A stretch of 64,000 bases of DNA from Bacteroidia bacterium (lineage in GTDB: Bacteria > Bacteroidota > Bacteroidia > NS11-12g > UBA9320). This document shows, one piece after another, positions 35,298 to 44,251 of the stretch. A program made the position numbers and the translations under genes. The notes beneath the pieces were generated by a model, which saw only the letters and a list, made by a program, of their open reading frames with translations, was not told the DNA's origin and did not search any database. The stretch is taken from positions 1 through 64,000 of the forward strand of contig JAOKFZ010000005.1 in assembly GCA_028247315.1 (NCBI GenBank), written 5' to 3'. Within the stretch, counting starts at the first letter, position 1; every line of letters starts with the position of its first letter.

Positions 35298-36767
35298 CTA
35301 AAAATTCATCATGCTTCCAAACAAGTCTTTGAACTCTAATCCTTCGTCCATTTGATTCTTGCTTAGTTTAGAATATTCGGCGAGTCCGTGCAGCACAAAC
35401 TCCATCCATAGGTGCTTCTCAAGCGGACGTATGTCTGGCATATGCTCATCTATGAATAAAGCCAAACCGTCTATGCTATTGAGTACACGTTGGTACTCTT
35501 TGTCACTTGCGTCATTGGTGATCTCTATGGTTTTACCTCTTTCGAAGTAGCCGGTAATGCGGCTAAAGGCGTTTTCTATTTCATTGCCATCTGCGTCTTT
35601 GGTCTTTAGTTTTTCAGGATTTTGAAAGTGCTGAATAAACTCTGCACGTATGGCTTTGCCTATGAGCTGATGAGCCACATGGAGTGGGCCTTCTTGTTCG
35701 CCTTCATACACCATCTCTATTTTACCAGTAATCGCCGGGATGATACTCACCAAGTCACTTATGCGTACCAATGATTTCTTATCGCCATTGATGACAACGC
35801 GACGTTCTATACCACTGTATATGTTTTCTAAAGCAGATATAGCCAATCGGGCAGATACTCCACTCTTGGCGTCTACAAATTCACTTGTGCGTGCCTCTAT
35901 GACCAAGCGTTCTATTAACGTAGGAATGAGGTCATTCATGACCACTACTTTTTTCTTTGCTTCGTCCATCTTTGCTTCTTGTGCGGTGATGCTTTTACTC
36001 ATGGCTAGCGACTTGGGGTAGTGTGTTAGAATCTGACTGCCTATTCTATCCTTGAGCGGAGTTACGATACTTCCTCTATTGGTGTAGTCTTCTGGGTTGG
36101 CTGTAAACACAAACTGCATATCAAGTACCATTCGCATCTTGAAACCACGTATCTGAATATCGCCTTCTTGAAGGATGTTGAATAAGGCTACTTGTATTCT
36201 CGGTTGCAAATCGGGCAATTCGTTTATCACAAAAATGCAACGGTTTGCTCTTGGTATAATACCGTAGTGAATCACTCGCTCGTCGTTATAACTGAGTTTT
36301 TCATTGATTGCTTTAATCGGGTCTACATCGCCTATTAGGTCTGCCACACTCACATCTGGAGTAGCCAGTTTTTCGATATAGCGTTCGTCGCGGTGTAGCC
36401 AAGCTATTGGCGTATTGTCACCGTGTTCTATCACTTGTTGCTTACCGTAGTAGGACAGGGGAGCCAGTGGGTCGTCATTTACCTCACTGCCTGCTATGTA
36501 TGGTATGTATTCATCTAGCAAGCCTGTCAATTGGCGGGCCATTTTGGTTTTGGCTTGTCCACGTAGTCCCAGTAGGTTGATACTGTGTCCAGAGAGTATG
36601 GCACGTTCAAAATCAGGAATTACCGAGTTTTCATACCCTAAGATACCTACAAAAATAGGTTGCTTAGATACGAGTCGCTCACGCAAGTTTGCTTTCAGCT
36701 CTTCGTGTATGCTTTGTGATGTATATCCGTTGGCTTTTAGTTGGCCGAGTGTTGTTGGTTGAGTCAT
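35298..36767 (-). CDS. MoxR/ChlI-like AAA+ ATPase
   Basis: A 489-residue AAA+ ATPase of the magnesium-chelatase/MoxR group. The P-loop region is GLRGQAKT at 67-74, where the residue before Lys is Ala rather than Gly. A Walker B-like FVINELPDLQPRIQVAL and a sensor FVFTANPEDYTNRGSIVTPLKDRIG follow. MoxR ATPases act as chaperones for partners with VWA domains. The start of this gene is three bases after the stop of such a VWA gene. The pair is common in Bacteroidota; the client is unknown. Confidence 0.88.
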   Translation of the reverse strand: MTQPTTLGQLKANGYTSQSIHEELKANLRERLVSKQPIFVGILGYENSVIPDFERAILSGHSINLLGLRGQAKTKMARQLTGLLDEYIPYIAGSEVNDDPLAPLSYYGKQQVIEHGDNTPIAWLHRDERYIEKLATPDVSVADLIGDVDPIKAINEKLSYNDERVIHYGIIPRANRCIFVINELPDLQPRIQVALFNILQEGDIQIRGFKMRMVLDMQFVFTANPEDYTNRGSIVTPLKDRIGSQILTHYPKSLAMSKSITAQEAKMDEAKKKVVVMNDLIPTLIERLVIEARTSEFVDAKSGVSARLAISALENIYSGIERRVVINGDKKSLVRISDLVSIIPAITGKIEMVYEGEQEGPLHVAHQLIGKAIRAEFIQHFQNPEKLKTKDADGNEIENAFSRITGYFERGKTIEITNDASDKEYQRVLNSIDGLALFIDEHMPDIRPLEKHLWMEFVLHGLAEYSKLSKNQMDEGLEFKDLFGSMMNF

Positions 36768-36770
36768 GTA

Positions 36771-37862
36771 TTAAAATCGCTTTCGCTTATTTTTGGCATA
36801 ATCGGTAAAGACGATTTCACCCAGGCCTTTTAGCCCAGTATAAAATGCTTTGCCGTTATTGGTTTCTGTAAATTCTTCGACAAACTGCTTTAGGTAAGGG
36901 TCTTCGGCTATCATAAAAGTGGTGATAGGAATGCCCAGTCTGCGGCAAGCAGCAGCCTCATTGTAGCATTTGTTCACTATCTTTTTGTCTAGCCCAAAGC
37001 TGTTTTTATAGTATTTTATTCCTTCTTTCAGGCAGCTCGGCTTACCGTCGGTTATCATAAATATCTGCTTATTGGGGTTGCGTTTTCTACGCAATATCTC
37101 ACGAGCCAGCTGCAGTCCGGCTACAGTATTGGTATGGTACGGACCTACTTTTAGGTAGGGCAATTCTTTCAAAGATATTTGCCATGCATCGTTGCCAAAG
37201 ACGATGATATCGAGCGTATCTTTGGGAAACTGTGTATGGATGTACTCTGCAAGTGCAAGAGCCACTCGCTTGGCGGGTGTTATCCTGTCTTCGCCATACA
37301 GTATCATACTGTGGCTTATGTCTATCATGAGTACCGTACTGGTCTGTGTCTTGTATGTCTTTTCATTGATGACCAGGTCATCATGCGTCATCAGCTCACT
37401 CGCTCCATGGTTAAACTGAGCATTTTTTATACTCTCAGTCAGTGCTATCTCGTCTAGACTATCGCCAAATTGGTAGCTACGCATATCAGCCGTAGACTCA
37501 TCTCCGGTACCGGTCAGTTTGGTTTTGTGATTTCCTTTTCCACTCTTTTTTAGCTTACCAAAAACTTCTTCTAGGGCGTTTTTGCGAATGGCTTGCTCCA
37601 TCTTGGAGGTGATCTCGTACTCGCCCGTACGGTTGTTTTCATCCATATAGCCCTTGCTTTTGAGGTCTTCTATGAAATCTCCCATACCATACTCACTGTT
37701 GGTCATGTTGTGCTGCTTGTCTAGCTCATTCATCCAGTCTATGGCCTCGGTCATATCGCCACTGGTATAGAGCAATAGTTGCTTAAAAAGGTCGAGTAGA
37801 CTCTCAAAGTTGCTGCCGTCTACTTTACCGGGTATGTATTTTGAAAACTGAAATCCTAACAC
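36771..37862 (-). CDS. VWA domain protein (ChlD/CoxE-like partner of the MoxR ATPase)
   Basis: A 363-residue cytoplasmic protein. The N-terminal half is helical and variable. The C-terminal von Willebrand A domain has the metal-ion-dependent adhesion site: DISHS at 181-185, a Thr in PYHTNTVAGLQLA and the Asp in MITDGKP. It forms a two-gene unit with the downstream AAA+ ATPase (three-base gap). MoxR-VWA pairs remodel or insert metal into a client complex; no client gene is evident in the neighbourhood. Confidence 0.88.
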   Translation of the reverse strand: MLGFQFSKYIPGKVDGSNFESLLDLFKQLLLYTSGDMTEAIDWMNELDKQHNMTNSEYGMGDFIEDLKSKGYMDENNRTGEYEITSKMEQAIRKNALEEVFGKLKKSGKGNHKTKLTGTGDESTADMRSYQFGDSLDEIALTESIKNAQFNHGASELMTHDDLVINEKTYKTQTSTVLMIDISHSMILYGEDRITPAKRVALALAEYIHTQFPKDTLDIIVFGNDAWQISLKELPYLKVGPYHTNTVAGLQLAREILRRKRNPNKQIFMITDGKPSCLKEGIKYYKNSFGLDKKIVNKCYNEAAACRRLGIPITTFMIAEDPYLKQFVEEFTETNNGKAFYTGLKGLGEIVFTDYAKNKRKRF

Positions 37863-37998
37863 GTGTGTAAAGGTAACACACGGAGGTGAAAATGGGTTTC
37901 GGAAAGTTTATTGTGCAGACTCTTTTTTGGGAGGTAATGGGTGAGGGTATTGTCTTGATTGAATATTGTGTTTCGGCTCTGCTGTATTTTAATCCAGC

Positions 37999-38295
37999 TT
38001 AGGTGTTGTTGTCTGGACCAAGTATTTCTCCGGTCTTAATATAATTATTTTGTTCTTTACTGATTTTTAAATAATACCGATGAGAATGCCAATTGTTTGT
38101 TTTCCAAAGATATTTTCTACCTATTTCATTTTGCCCATAGTAGGCAACTAATACTTGCTTCCCGAAGTCGTAAGGAATGTCAAGGATTTGCAGTCCGTTT
38201 TTAATTATTGTATCCGACCGTACATTTAGATTTTCATATTCCGTACTATCTTTTTCATTGACCAAAGCAAATTCATTTTTAAAAATTACAGTCAC
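37999..38295 (-). CDS. Hypothetical protein, 98 residues
   Basis: An open frame from GTG at 38295 with protein-like composition: a beta-rich N-terminus (LNVRSDTIIKNGLQILDIPY) and an aromatic segment YLWKTNNWHSHRYYLKISK. I recognise no family. The start is weak: an in-frame stop and a nine-A tract lie directly upstream. A 48-residue membrane protein gene precedes it by 28 bases. It is a plausible real gene of unknown role. Confidence 0.5.
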   Translation of the reverse strand: MTVIFKNEFALVNEKDSTEYENLNVRSDTIIKNGLQILDIPYDFGKQVLVAYYGQNEIGRKYLWKTNNWHSHRYYLKISKEQNNYIKTGEILGPDNNT

Positions 38296-38323
38296 ATTGC
38301 TTTTTTTTTACGTTTTCGTCAAA

Positions 38324-38470
38324 TTAAATGTCAATTACATTTCCCCAAATCATATGATGAGCATAGCTTATGATTGGATTTTTTCCATTGAAATATGGAT
38401 GTAATAGACTTAGTCCTGCAACAAGTAGTACTGCGATCATATTAAGTGCGTATTTCTTGTTTTTCTTCAT
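38324..38470 (-). CDS. 48-residue single-span membrane protein
   Basis: A small frame from ATG at 38470. It has a basic N-terminus (MKKNKKYAL), one transmembrane segment (about 9-24, MIAVLLVAGLSLLHPY) and a short tail with KNPIISYAHHMIWGN. The positive-inside arrangement and sensible codons support a real gene. I recognise no family. It lies directly upstream of the 98-residue hypothetical gene on the same strand. Confidence 0.5.
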   Translation of the reverse strand: MKKNKKYALNMIAVLLVAGLSLLHPYFNGKNPIISYAHHMIWGNVIDI

Positions 38471-38668
38471 TGGTCATGGGTATATGGAGCAGTGCGAAGG
38501 GTTTGTGTTGCGGGCTGTGCATTGCATATATACATGTGTTATGTGATTTCTCTAATCTTATTCAAACAATTCCGCTGGATTAATTTTGAATTGTCACATC
38601 TCTGTCAGTTTTCTTCGCTGTGCTATATCTATCGATTTGGCCTTTTTATGCTGTGGTGTGTCGTGGAT

Positions 38669-38845
38669 TTAAGGTGTCGTTTTCTTACCTACCCACCACG
38701 CCCAAAGGACAAGTAGCGGATGAACCAATACCAAGCGTACCCAAGCAAACCATTCGGGTATGCAAAGCCCATCTACTACATAGCTGCCTATGTGTATGAA
38801 ATAGACGTGCGAGCAGCTAAATATGCAGCCTATTAGAAAGGTTAG
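38669..38845 (-). pseudogene. Start-less membrane-protein frame downstream of the aminotransferase
   Basis: Fifty-eight codons between two stops are strongly protein-like: two hydrophobic segments (FLIGCIFSCSHVYFIHIGSY and WVRLVLVHPLLVLWAWW) and a basic end WVGKKTTP. No ATG, GTG or TTG is available before the first segment. It is most simply the 3' part of a small membrane-protein gene whose 5' end was lost, lying 33 bases after the aminotransferase stop. The bases from 38471 to 38668 hold nothing recognisable. Confidence 0.35.
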
Positions 38846-38877
38846 TTATTCTTTATGCCAAAGTGCTTCTGTTTTGG

Positions 38878-40191
38878 CTAGTCCAATGCTTCCAACACGG
38901 TCTTGCACACTTCTCGTATCTGCTTCTCCGTCATAATAAGCGGTGGTGAGATACGCAGGCATTCCGTGTTGTATAGGAACCAATCTATGATAACACCGCG
39001 TTCTATACAGCGTTTCATGGTGCGTTCTACTTCGGCAAAAGAATCGAGTTGCACGGCGAGCATTAGACCTATACCGCTGATGCCTTTTATCTTGGGATGT
39101 ACTAGGAGTTTCCTAAAGAGAGCTTCCTTGGCTGGTACGAGTTGCATAAGATTGCTCTTGGTGATGAATTTAATGGCAGCATTGCCCGCAGCACAACTCA
39201 CAGCGTGCCCACCAAAGGTAGTAATGTGCCCAAGTATGGGATTGTCGCTTAAGCTATCCATTATCTCCTTAGAAGAGATGAAAACGCCTATCGGCATTCC
39301 TCCGCCTAGGGCTTTGGCACTGAGTAATATATCGGGTACTAGGTTGTAGTGTTCAAAGGCATACAATTTACCCGTACGTCCTACGCCAGTTTGTATTTCA
39401 TCAAAGACCAATAATGTGCCTGTATCATCACACTTTTTGCGGAGTGCGTTGAGAAATATTTGAGATGCAGGGATGTAGCCTTTTTCTGCTTGTATGGGTT
39501 CTATGAAAACAGCAGCGGTATTTTTATCGATGATGTTCAATGTTTCCAACTGATTGAACTCTGCAAAGTGTACGTTGGGTAGCAGCGGTTTGAATGGACC
39601 AGCGTAGTACTCGTCACTCATCATACTAAGAGCTCCACTTGTACTTCCGTGATAGGCATTTCGCATAGCCACTATTTTGCTTCTTCCGGTATGTTTTTTG
39701 GCTAGCTTCATGGCACCTTCAACGGCTTCGCTACCACTGTTCAGAAAGTAAAAAGACTGTAAGTTGACTGGTAGTAGTTTAGCCAGTCTTTTGGCTAGTT
39801 TCACCTGTGGTCCTACAATGTATTCTCCGTATACCATCTGGTGGCTATACTTGTCTACCTGCTTCTTAATTGCCTTGGTTACCTGTTTGTTTTTATGACC
39901 TATACTGTTTACCGCTATACCGCTTATGAGGTCTACGTATGGTTTGTTTTTTTTATCGTACAAGTAGATTCCTTCGCCACGCACAAATTCGTACATCGGT
40001 GGAGTAGGAGAGGTTTGAGCTAGGTGTTTTAGGAATGATTTTTTGATGGTTCGAAGATAAGGATAATTGTAGAAATATGCCTGCGGCTGTATTCTCTGTA
40101 ATCGTCTTATGGTTTTACCTGAAGAGGTGATTTTATCCTTAAGTGAGAATTGTTTGGGTGATATTTTCCAAAACAAAAAAAACCTTCTCAA
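38878..40191 (-). CDS. Class III aminotransferase, ArgD/ornithine-aminotransferase type (start unresolved)
   Basis: PLP-dependent fold-type I aminotransferase. It has the PLP-lysine motif SAKALGGGMPIG, the Asp of VFDEIQTGVGRTG, GSEAVEGAMKLAKKHTGR and the C-terminal RISPPLIMTEKQI. Bacteroidota relatives are annotated as acetylornithine, ornithine or aspartate-family aminotransferases; the substrate is not certain. Relatives start just before the segment KKSFLKHLAQTSPTPP, which is conserved here at residues 50-65 of the open frame. The only in-frame canonical starts before it are TTGs at 40191 and 40173, inside the terminator of the HU gene; the first ATG (39996) lies after it. The gene coordinates therefore show the open frame, and the true start is probably a non-standard codon near 40047. 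Confidence 0.85.
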   Translation of the reverse strand: MRRFFLFWKISPKQFSLKDKITSSGKTIRRLQRIQPQAYFYNYPYLRTIKKSFLKHLAQTSPTPPMYEFVRGEGIYLYDKKNKPYVDLISGIAVNSIGHKNKQVTKAIKKQVDKYSHQMVYGEYIVGPQVKLAKRLAKLLPVNLQSFYFLNSGSEAVEGAMKLAKKHTGRSKIVAMRNAYHGSTSGALSMMSDEYYAGPFKPLLPNVHFAEFNQLETLNIIDKNTAAVFIEPIQAEKGYIPASQIFLNALRKKCDDTGTLLVFDEIQTGVGRTGKLYAFEHYNLVPDILLSAKALGGGMPIGVFISSKEIMDSLSDNPILGHITTFGGHAVSCAAGNAAIKFITKSNLMQLVPAKEALFRKLLVHPKIKGISGIGLMLAVQLDSFAEVERTMKRCIERGVIIDWFLYNTECLRISPPLIMTEKQIREVCKTVLEALD

Positions 40192-40208
40192 TTGCTTGAG
40201 AAGGTTTT
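40176..40208 (-). terminator. Intrinsic terminator after HU gene
   Basis: An 11-bp perfect stem (AACCTTCTCAA / TTGAGAAGGTT, four-base loop) is followed on the minus strand by eight T residues. It lies 20 bases after the HU stop. Confidence 0.9.
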
Positions 40209-40227
40209 AAATATCCTAAGGATAGTT

Positions 40228-40500
40228 CTAGTTTACTTTGTCAGAAAGACCTGATCCTGCTTTGAACTTTACTACATTCTTAGCTGCGATTTGAATTTCG
40301 TCACCAGTTCTTGGGTTTCTTCCTGTTCTAGCTGCTCTTTTATTCACAGAGAAAGTACCAAATCCTACAAGGATTAGTTTTTCACCTTTTTTAAGTGCAG
40401 AAGTAGTTGAATCCATAAATGCGTCTAGAGCTTCACCTGCTTGTGCTTTAGTGATGCCAGCTTTGTCAGCCATAGCTGAGATTAAATCTGATTTGTTCAT
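40228..40500 (-). CDS. HU family DNA-binding protein
   Basis: A 90-residue nucleoid protein that bends DNA as a dimer. The sequence is canonical: helical N-terminus ([20 protein letters not shown]), [21 protein letters not shown] in the beta arm, and the final helix. The length is exact for HU. It is followed by a strong terminator and preceded by aroK 65 bases upstream on the same strand. Confidence 0.96.
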   Translation of the reverse strand: MNKSDLISAMADKAGITKAQAGEALDAFMDSTTSALKKGEKLILVGFGTFSVNKRAARTGRNPRTGDEIQIAAKNVVKFKAGSGLSDKVN

Positions 40501-40565
40501 AAGTTAAATGTTAAATATTAAGTTGTCCAATGTTAAGGAGAAGAACCGCATGAATACAAGGCGTG

Positions 40566-41069
40566 TTACCTATTTGTTAATATCTTAAGCGTATCAGCTA
40601 GTTTTTCGGTGTTAAACGTACTGTTTGTAGGCATCTTGAGCTGACTTAGCTCATAAAAAGGCTGTCTTTTTCGAAAAATAGCTTCCAGTTCTGTCATGTT
40701 ATTCTTCTGTATTAAAGGTCTATTTTGCAATTGATTGAGGTTCCTAGCTATCTCAGACCACGGCTTGTAGAGGTAAACTGCAATGCCGTTTTGGAGTATG
40801 TCAAGGTGGTTATTTAGGTGACACATAGTGCCTCCTCCCAATGCTATGAGGTGGTTTTCTTTTTTATTACATAGGGTCAGCAACGCATCTCGCTCCAGTT
40901 TTCTAAACTGTTGTTCTCCTTTTGTTTTAAATAGTTGGGGAATAGAAGAGGATGTATTCTGTTCAATGAATGCATCCAAATCGATAAATGGTACCTGCAG
41001 CAATTCGCTTAGTTTTTGGCCTACGGTAGTTTTGCCGACGCCCATATAGCCTGTAATGAAAATATGCAT
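40566..41069 (-). CDS. aroK: Shikimate kinase
   Basis: Phosphorylates shikimate with ATP in aromatic amino-acid synthesis. The 167 residues have Walker A GYMGVGKTTVG at 7-17, the shikimate-binding DLD (about 31-33), the RKLE segment (about 56-59), GGGTMC (about 78-83) and the lid RPLIQ. It shares one base with the stop of the upstream permease gene, so translation is probably coupled in the operon DUF1599 - BT_3928 - permease - aroK. Confidence 0.95.
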   Translation of the reverse strand: MHIFITGYMGVGKTTVGQKLSELLQVPFIDLDAFIEQNTSSSIPQLFKTKGEQQFRKLERDALLTLCNKKENHLIALGGGTMCHLNNHLDILQNGIAVYLYKPWSEIARNLNQLQNRPLIQKNNMTELEAIFRKRQPFYELSQLKMPTNSTFNTEKLADTLKILTNR

Positions 41070-42130
41070 TAGTTGAGCTTGATGCGTGGGTCTAGTTTTA
41101 TGTAGATGAGGTCTACCAGTATATTTATGACTACAAATAGGAGTGCTATAAAGAGTACGGAACCCATGACTACCGGAAGGTCATTCATATCCAATGCCTC
41201 TATAGTGAGTTTTCCAAGGCCTCGCCAGTTGAAAATATATTCAATAAAAAAAGCTCCTGCAAGTAGGGAGGCAAACCATCCAGATATAGCGGTGATAACA
41301 GGATTGAGTGCATTAGGAAGTGCATGTTTGGTTAAAATCTGTTTTGCAGTCAGGCCTTTTGATTTTGCTGTTTTGATAAAGTCTTTGTTTAAGGTGTCTA
41401 GTATAGAGCTACGTGTGAGTAACGTGAAAATAGAGAGGGGTCTTACACCTAAAGCAATAGAAGGAAGAATCAGGTTTTTCCATTGGTAATATTCGCCCGT
41501 AAATGGGTCTAGGTCTATCCAACTACCTGTCATGTTGAGTCCTGTGACATCGTGCAGTACAAAACCGAAGAACCATGCTAGTATAATAGCGGAGAAAAAA
41601 GATGGAACAGAGATTCCCAGTGTGCTTACAAATACAATGGATTGGTCCACAAACGAATTGGCTTTTACGCCAGAGAGTATTCCCAGTGCGATGCCAAAGA
41701 ATGCAGCAAATAATATAGAGACCAACGCTAAAATAAAGGTTCCTTTGAATGACTCAAGTAATAAGGTTGTGGTTTTCTCTCGGTTCTGAAAGCTACGCCT
41801 CAAGAATGGTTTTTTGAGAGCTACGATGGTTGACCCTATATTTATTTTTAGACTGCTACCGTACTTTTTATTCAATGCTGATTTATTGGTGTTTTGGTGA
41901 AACGAGATAGGAGAGATGTCATTGATGAACAGAAGGTATTGCACAAAAAGAGGCCTATCTAAACCAAATTCTTTTTTGATAGCTTCTTGTGTTTGGGCAT
42001 CGGTACGTTGCCCTACTGCCATACTTTCAGGATTTGGAAAGGAGAAACTAAACAAGAAAAAAACCACGGTAACAACACTAAAAAGTATGATAATACCGCT
42101 GGCTATTCGCTTGGTTAGGAAACGGATCAT
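41069..42130 (-). CDS. ABC transporter permease, DppB/OppB type
   Basis: A 353-residue inner-membrane permease with six transmembrane helices and a large periplasmic loop after helix 1 (about 35-125). The C-terminal binding-protein-dependent transport domain has the EAA-like loop DFIKTAKSKGLTAKQILTKHALPNAL. Relatives import oligopeptides or nickel. No substrate-binding protein, second permease or ATPase is adjacent. It overlaps BT_3928 by four bases and aroK by one base. Confidence 0.92.
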   Translation of the reverse strand: MIRFLTKRIASGIIILFSVVTVVFFLFSFSFPNPESMAVGQRTDAQTQEAIKKEFGLDRPLFVQYLLFINDISPISFHQNTNKSALNKKYGSSLKINIGSTIVALKKPFLRRSFQNREKTTTLLLESFKGTFILALVSILFAAFFGIALGILSGVKANSFVDQSIVFVSTLGISVPSFFSAIILAWFFGFVLHDVTGLNMTGSWIDLDPFTGEYYQWKNLILPSIALGVRPLSIFTLLTRSSILDTLNKDFIKTAKSKGLTAKQILTKHALPNALNPVITAISGWFASLLAGAFFIEYIFNWRGLGKLTIEALDMNDLPVVMGSVLFIALLFVVINILVDLIYIKLDPRIKLN

Positions 42131-43656
42131 TCAGCCACTTTTTTCAAAAAACGTTTTACAGAAGGAAGACGTGTACTTGGCCAGTTTTTCTGCACTACGT
42201 TGCCATCGAAAAGTACGAGTCCTGGATTGCTGCGAATGATGGATTTTAAGTTTGTCTTATCTCCGTAGTAGAAAGGGATATCTAACTGGTGCTCGTGGCG
42301 AAATGCATCTACTGTCTCGCTGTTGCTTGCCGTGAGTGGGTATATATCTACTCTCTCTTTTTTGCAGGCTTTTATTATGTCTTTTAGCTCGTCCATCGCT
42401 TTGATGTTTACCTTTTCTACTTCATTGATGACTATAAGTATTTTGTGAGCGGTATCATTGGCAAAGAAATCGCTCACGTAGTCGTTGTTGCGTGTTTCAT
42501 CCATTATTTTGAAATCATGGATCTCGGGCTCGTATCCTTTGCTGATCAATTTGTCTCTTCGGTCTACAAATTCATAACCTTCATCCTTTAGGTTTCTTCC
42601 ACTCATTTCTGCAAGTGAAAATTCTTCGTCTACACCATCTTTTGTATAGACAAAAATGTTCTCGTATACATCTGACGGGGCACCATCGGGTACTACCACC
42701 AATTCTTTTATATCATTTCCTTTCTTAAATTTCAAAAAATTCTTAACCGGAAGATAATGCCAGCAATACACAGCAAAACTCACAGAGAATATGATGGAAA
42801 CGGTAAGTAACTTTACGGCAAAAGGCTTACTAAATACGGGTTTGATATACGTGATACCAGCGGTGATAAAGAATATAGATATGCATAGAATTACGTCTTT
42901 GTAGAAGCTCTCCCACGGAGTGAGTTTTATAGCATCTCCAAAACAACCGCAATCTGTTACTTTGTTGAAATACGCACTATAACCTGTGAGGAAGGTGAAG
43001 AAAAGGATAAGTACAATGAGTAGTGTTACTACCAACCGAGGTGACCATCCTATAAGCAAGGCTATACCCAGTACAATCTCTAGCACACATAGGAATATGG
43101 CCAAAGCCAAGGCATACGGACGCATTGCCTGAAAGAAGTCTACCAACCACGAGTTAGCTTTTATGTAAGGAGAAGCATCTACGATGAGCGTTTCGTTTAT
43201 TGCATCAAAAGAGGTGAATATTATTTTTTCTGTCCCAAGTTCCTTATCACGTATACCATACGCTATTTGTGTTTCTAGGAGCACCTGGTTACTGTCTTGA
43301 GCATTTAGTGAGGTCGTAAACATTTCGATGCCTGCTAAGGATATAGTCGCATCCGAAAAGTACACCGCCTCTGGTATATCGTCGCCAAGGGGTACTTCTT
43401 TCCACGCTGTAGTAGAGATAATGATGGGGTAGTTTTCTGTAGTAGAAAAAATAGGTGATTTCACCGTATGAGTGCCGTCTATTGTTGTGACACTTGCGTA
43501 TATGCTGTCTTGCTCATACTCTAGTTCTTCAGAAAATACAGAGAAGTATTCGTCTAGTTTGTAACTAAAACCAGTGGGGTCATTGGACTTTATTAAACCA
43601 GAAAATATAAAAAGTAAGCCTACAAAAACACGGGAGAAGTTTGCTATGTATTTCAT
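42127..43656 (-). CDS. BT_3928 family protein: DoxX/MauE membrane domain plus thioredoxin-like domain
   Basis: A 509-residue membrane protein. Helix 1 (about 8-24) has the BT_3928/DoxX start FSRVFVGLLFIFSGLIKSNDP. Helices 2-4 (about 175-300) carry the TDCGCFGDA motif seen in MauE/DoxX proteins. Another helix (about 305-325) leads to a periplasmic C-terminal domain that resembles a thioredoxin fold but lacks a CxxC. Between helices 1 and 2 an extra region of about 140 residues (35-170) lengthens the family's usual loop. It is translationally coupled to DUF1599 upstream and the permease downstream (four-base overlaps). The function is unknown, possibly envelope redox. Confidence 0.88.
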   Translation of the reverse strand: MKYIANFSRVFVGLLFIFSGLIKSNDPTGFSYKLDEYFSVFSEELEYEQDSIYASVTTIDGTHTVKSPIFSTTENYPIIISTTAWKEVPLGDDIPEAVYFSDATISLAGIEMFTTSLNAQDSNQVLLETQIAYGIRDKELGTEKIIFTSFDAINETLIVDASPYIKANSWLVDFFQAMRPYALALAIFLCVLEIVLGIALLIGWSPRLVVTLLIVLILFFTFLTGYSAYFNKVTDCGCFGDAIKLTPWESFYKDVILCISIFFITAGITYIKPVFSKPFAVKLLTVSIIFSVSFAVYCWHYLPVKNFLKFKKGNDIKELVVVPDGAPSDVYENIFVYTKDGVDEEFSLAEMSGRNLKDEGYEFVDRRDKLISKGYEPEIHDFKIMDETRNNDYVSDFFANDTAHKILIVINEVEKVNIKAMDELKDIIKACKKERVDIYPLTASNSETVDAFRHEHQLDIPFYYGDKTNLKSIIRSNPGLVLFDGNVVQKNWPSTRLPSVKRFLKKVAE

Positions 43657-44207
43657 TTTGTCTGGTAAAAGTTGCTTAGTCGTATTAAAGCAAAGATAGC
43701 GTAGTTTAACATATCGCTAAAGTTGGCGTCTATACCTTCAGAAATAAGGGTCTTTCCACCTTTATCTTCTATCTGTTTGGTACGGAGTATCTTCATCAAT
43801 ATAAGGTCTGTATAGGTGCTTACTCGCATCTCTCGCCACGCTTCACCATAGTCGTGATTCTTCGTTATCATTAGCTGCTTGCACATTTCTGCTTTGGCAT
43901 CGTAGTGCTTTAGCACTAGTGTAGGGTTCATTTCCATATCGTCTGTAGCATCTAGTTCTAGTTGTATTAGAGCTATGATACAGTAGTTTACGATACCGAC
44001 AAATTCACTGTCTATGCTTTCGCCTACCTTATTTTCTTTTTTGTCTTCTATACTCCGTATGCGTTGGGCTTTTATAAAAATCTGATCGGTGATAGATATA
44101 GGTCTTAGTATACGCCAAGCGGTACCGTAATCATAGGTCTTCTTTTCAAAGATTTCTCTACACTGAATTATGGCTTGGTCAAAGAGAATTGGAGTATCTG
44201 TCTGCAA
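43653..44207 (-). CDS. DUF1599 protein (tandem repeat)
   Basis: A 184-residue cytoplasmic protein made of two DUF1599 units. The motif KKTYDYGTAWRILRPISITDQIFIKAQRI in the first half is echoed by KNHDYGEAWREMRVSTYTDLILMKILRTK in the second, and each is followed by IEDK and a segment ending in NYxIxALI. It is probably a helical MazG-like fold. It lies next to folP and BT_3928 in many Bacteroidota, as here. It is divergent from folP with 44 bases between starts. Confidence 0.92.
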   Translation of the reverse strand: MQTDTPILFDQAIIQCREIFEKKTYDYGTAWRILRPISITDQIFIKAQRIRSIEDKKENKVGESIDSEFVGIVNYCIIALIQLELDATDDMEMNPTLVLKHYDAKAEMCKQLMITKNHDYGEAWREMRVSTYTDLILMKILRTKQIEDKGGKTLISEGIDANFSDMLNYAIFALIRLSNFYQTK

Positions 44208-44251
44208 AATGAATTTAATTTGCAGCGAAGATAATTCTCAAACTCCAAAAA

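Noticed and set aside
40173-40191. TTG codons as the real start of the aminotransferase
   Set aside because: Both lie in the stem and T-run of the HU terminator, and the residues they would add have no counterpart in relatives as I recall them.
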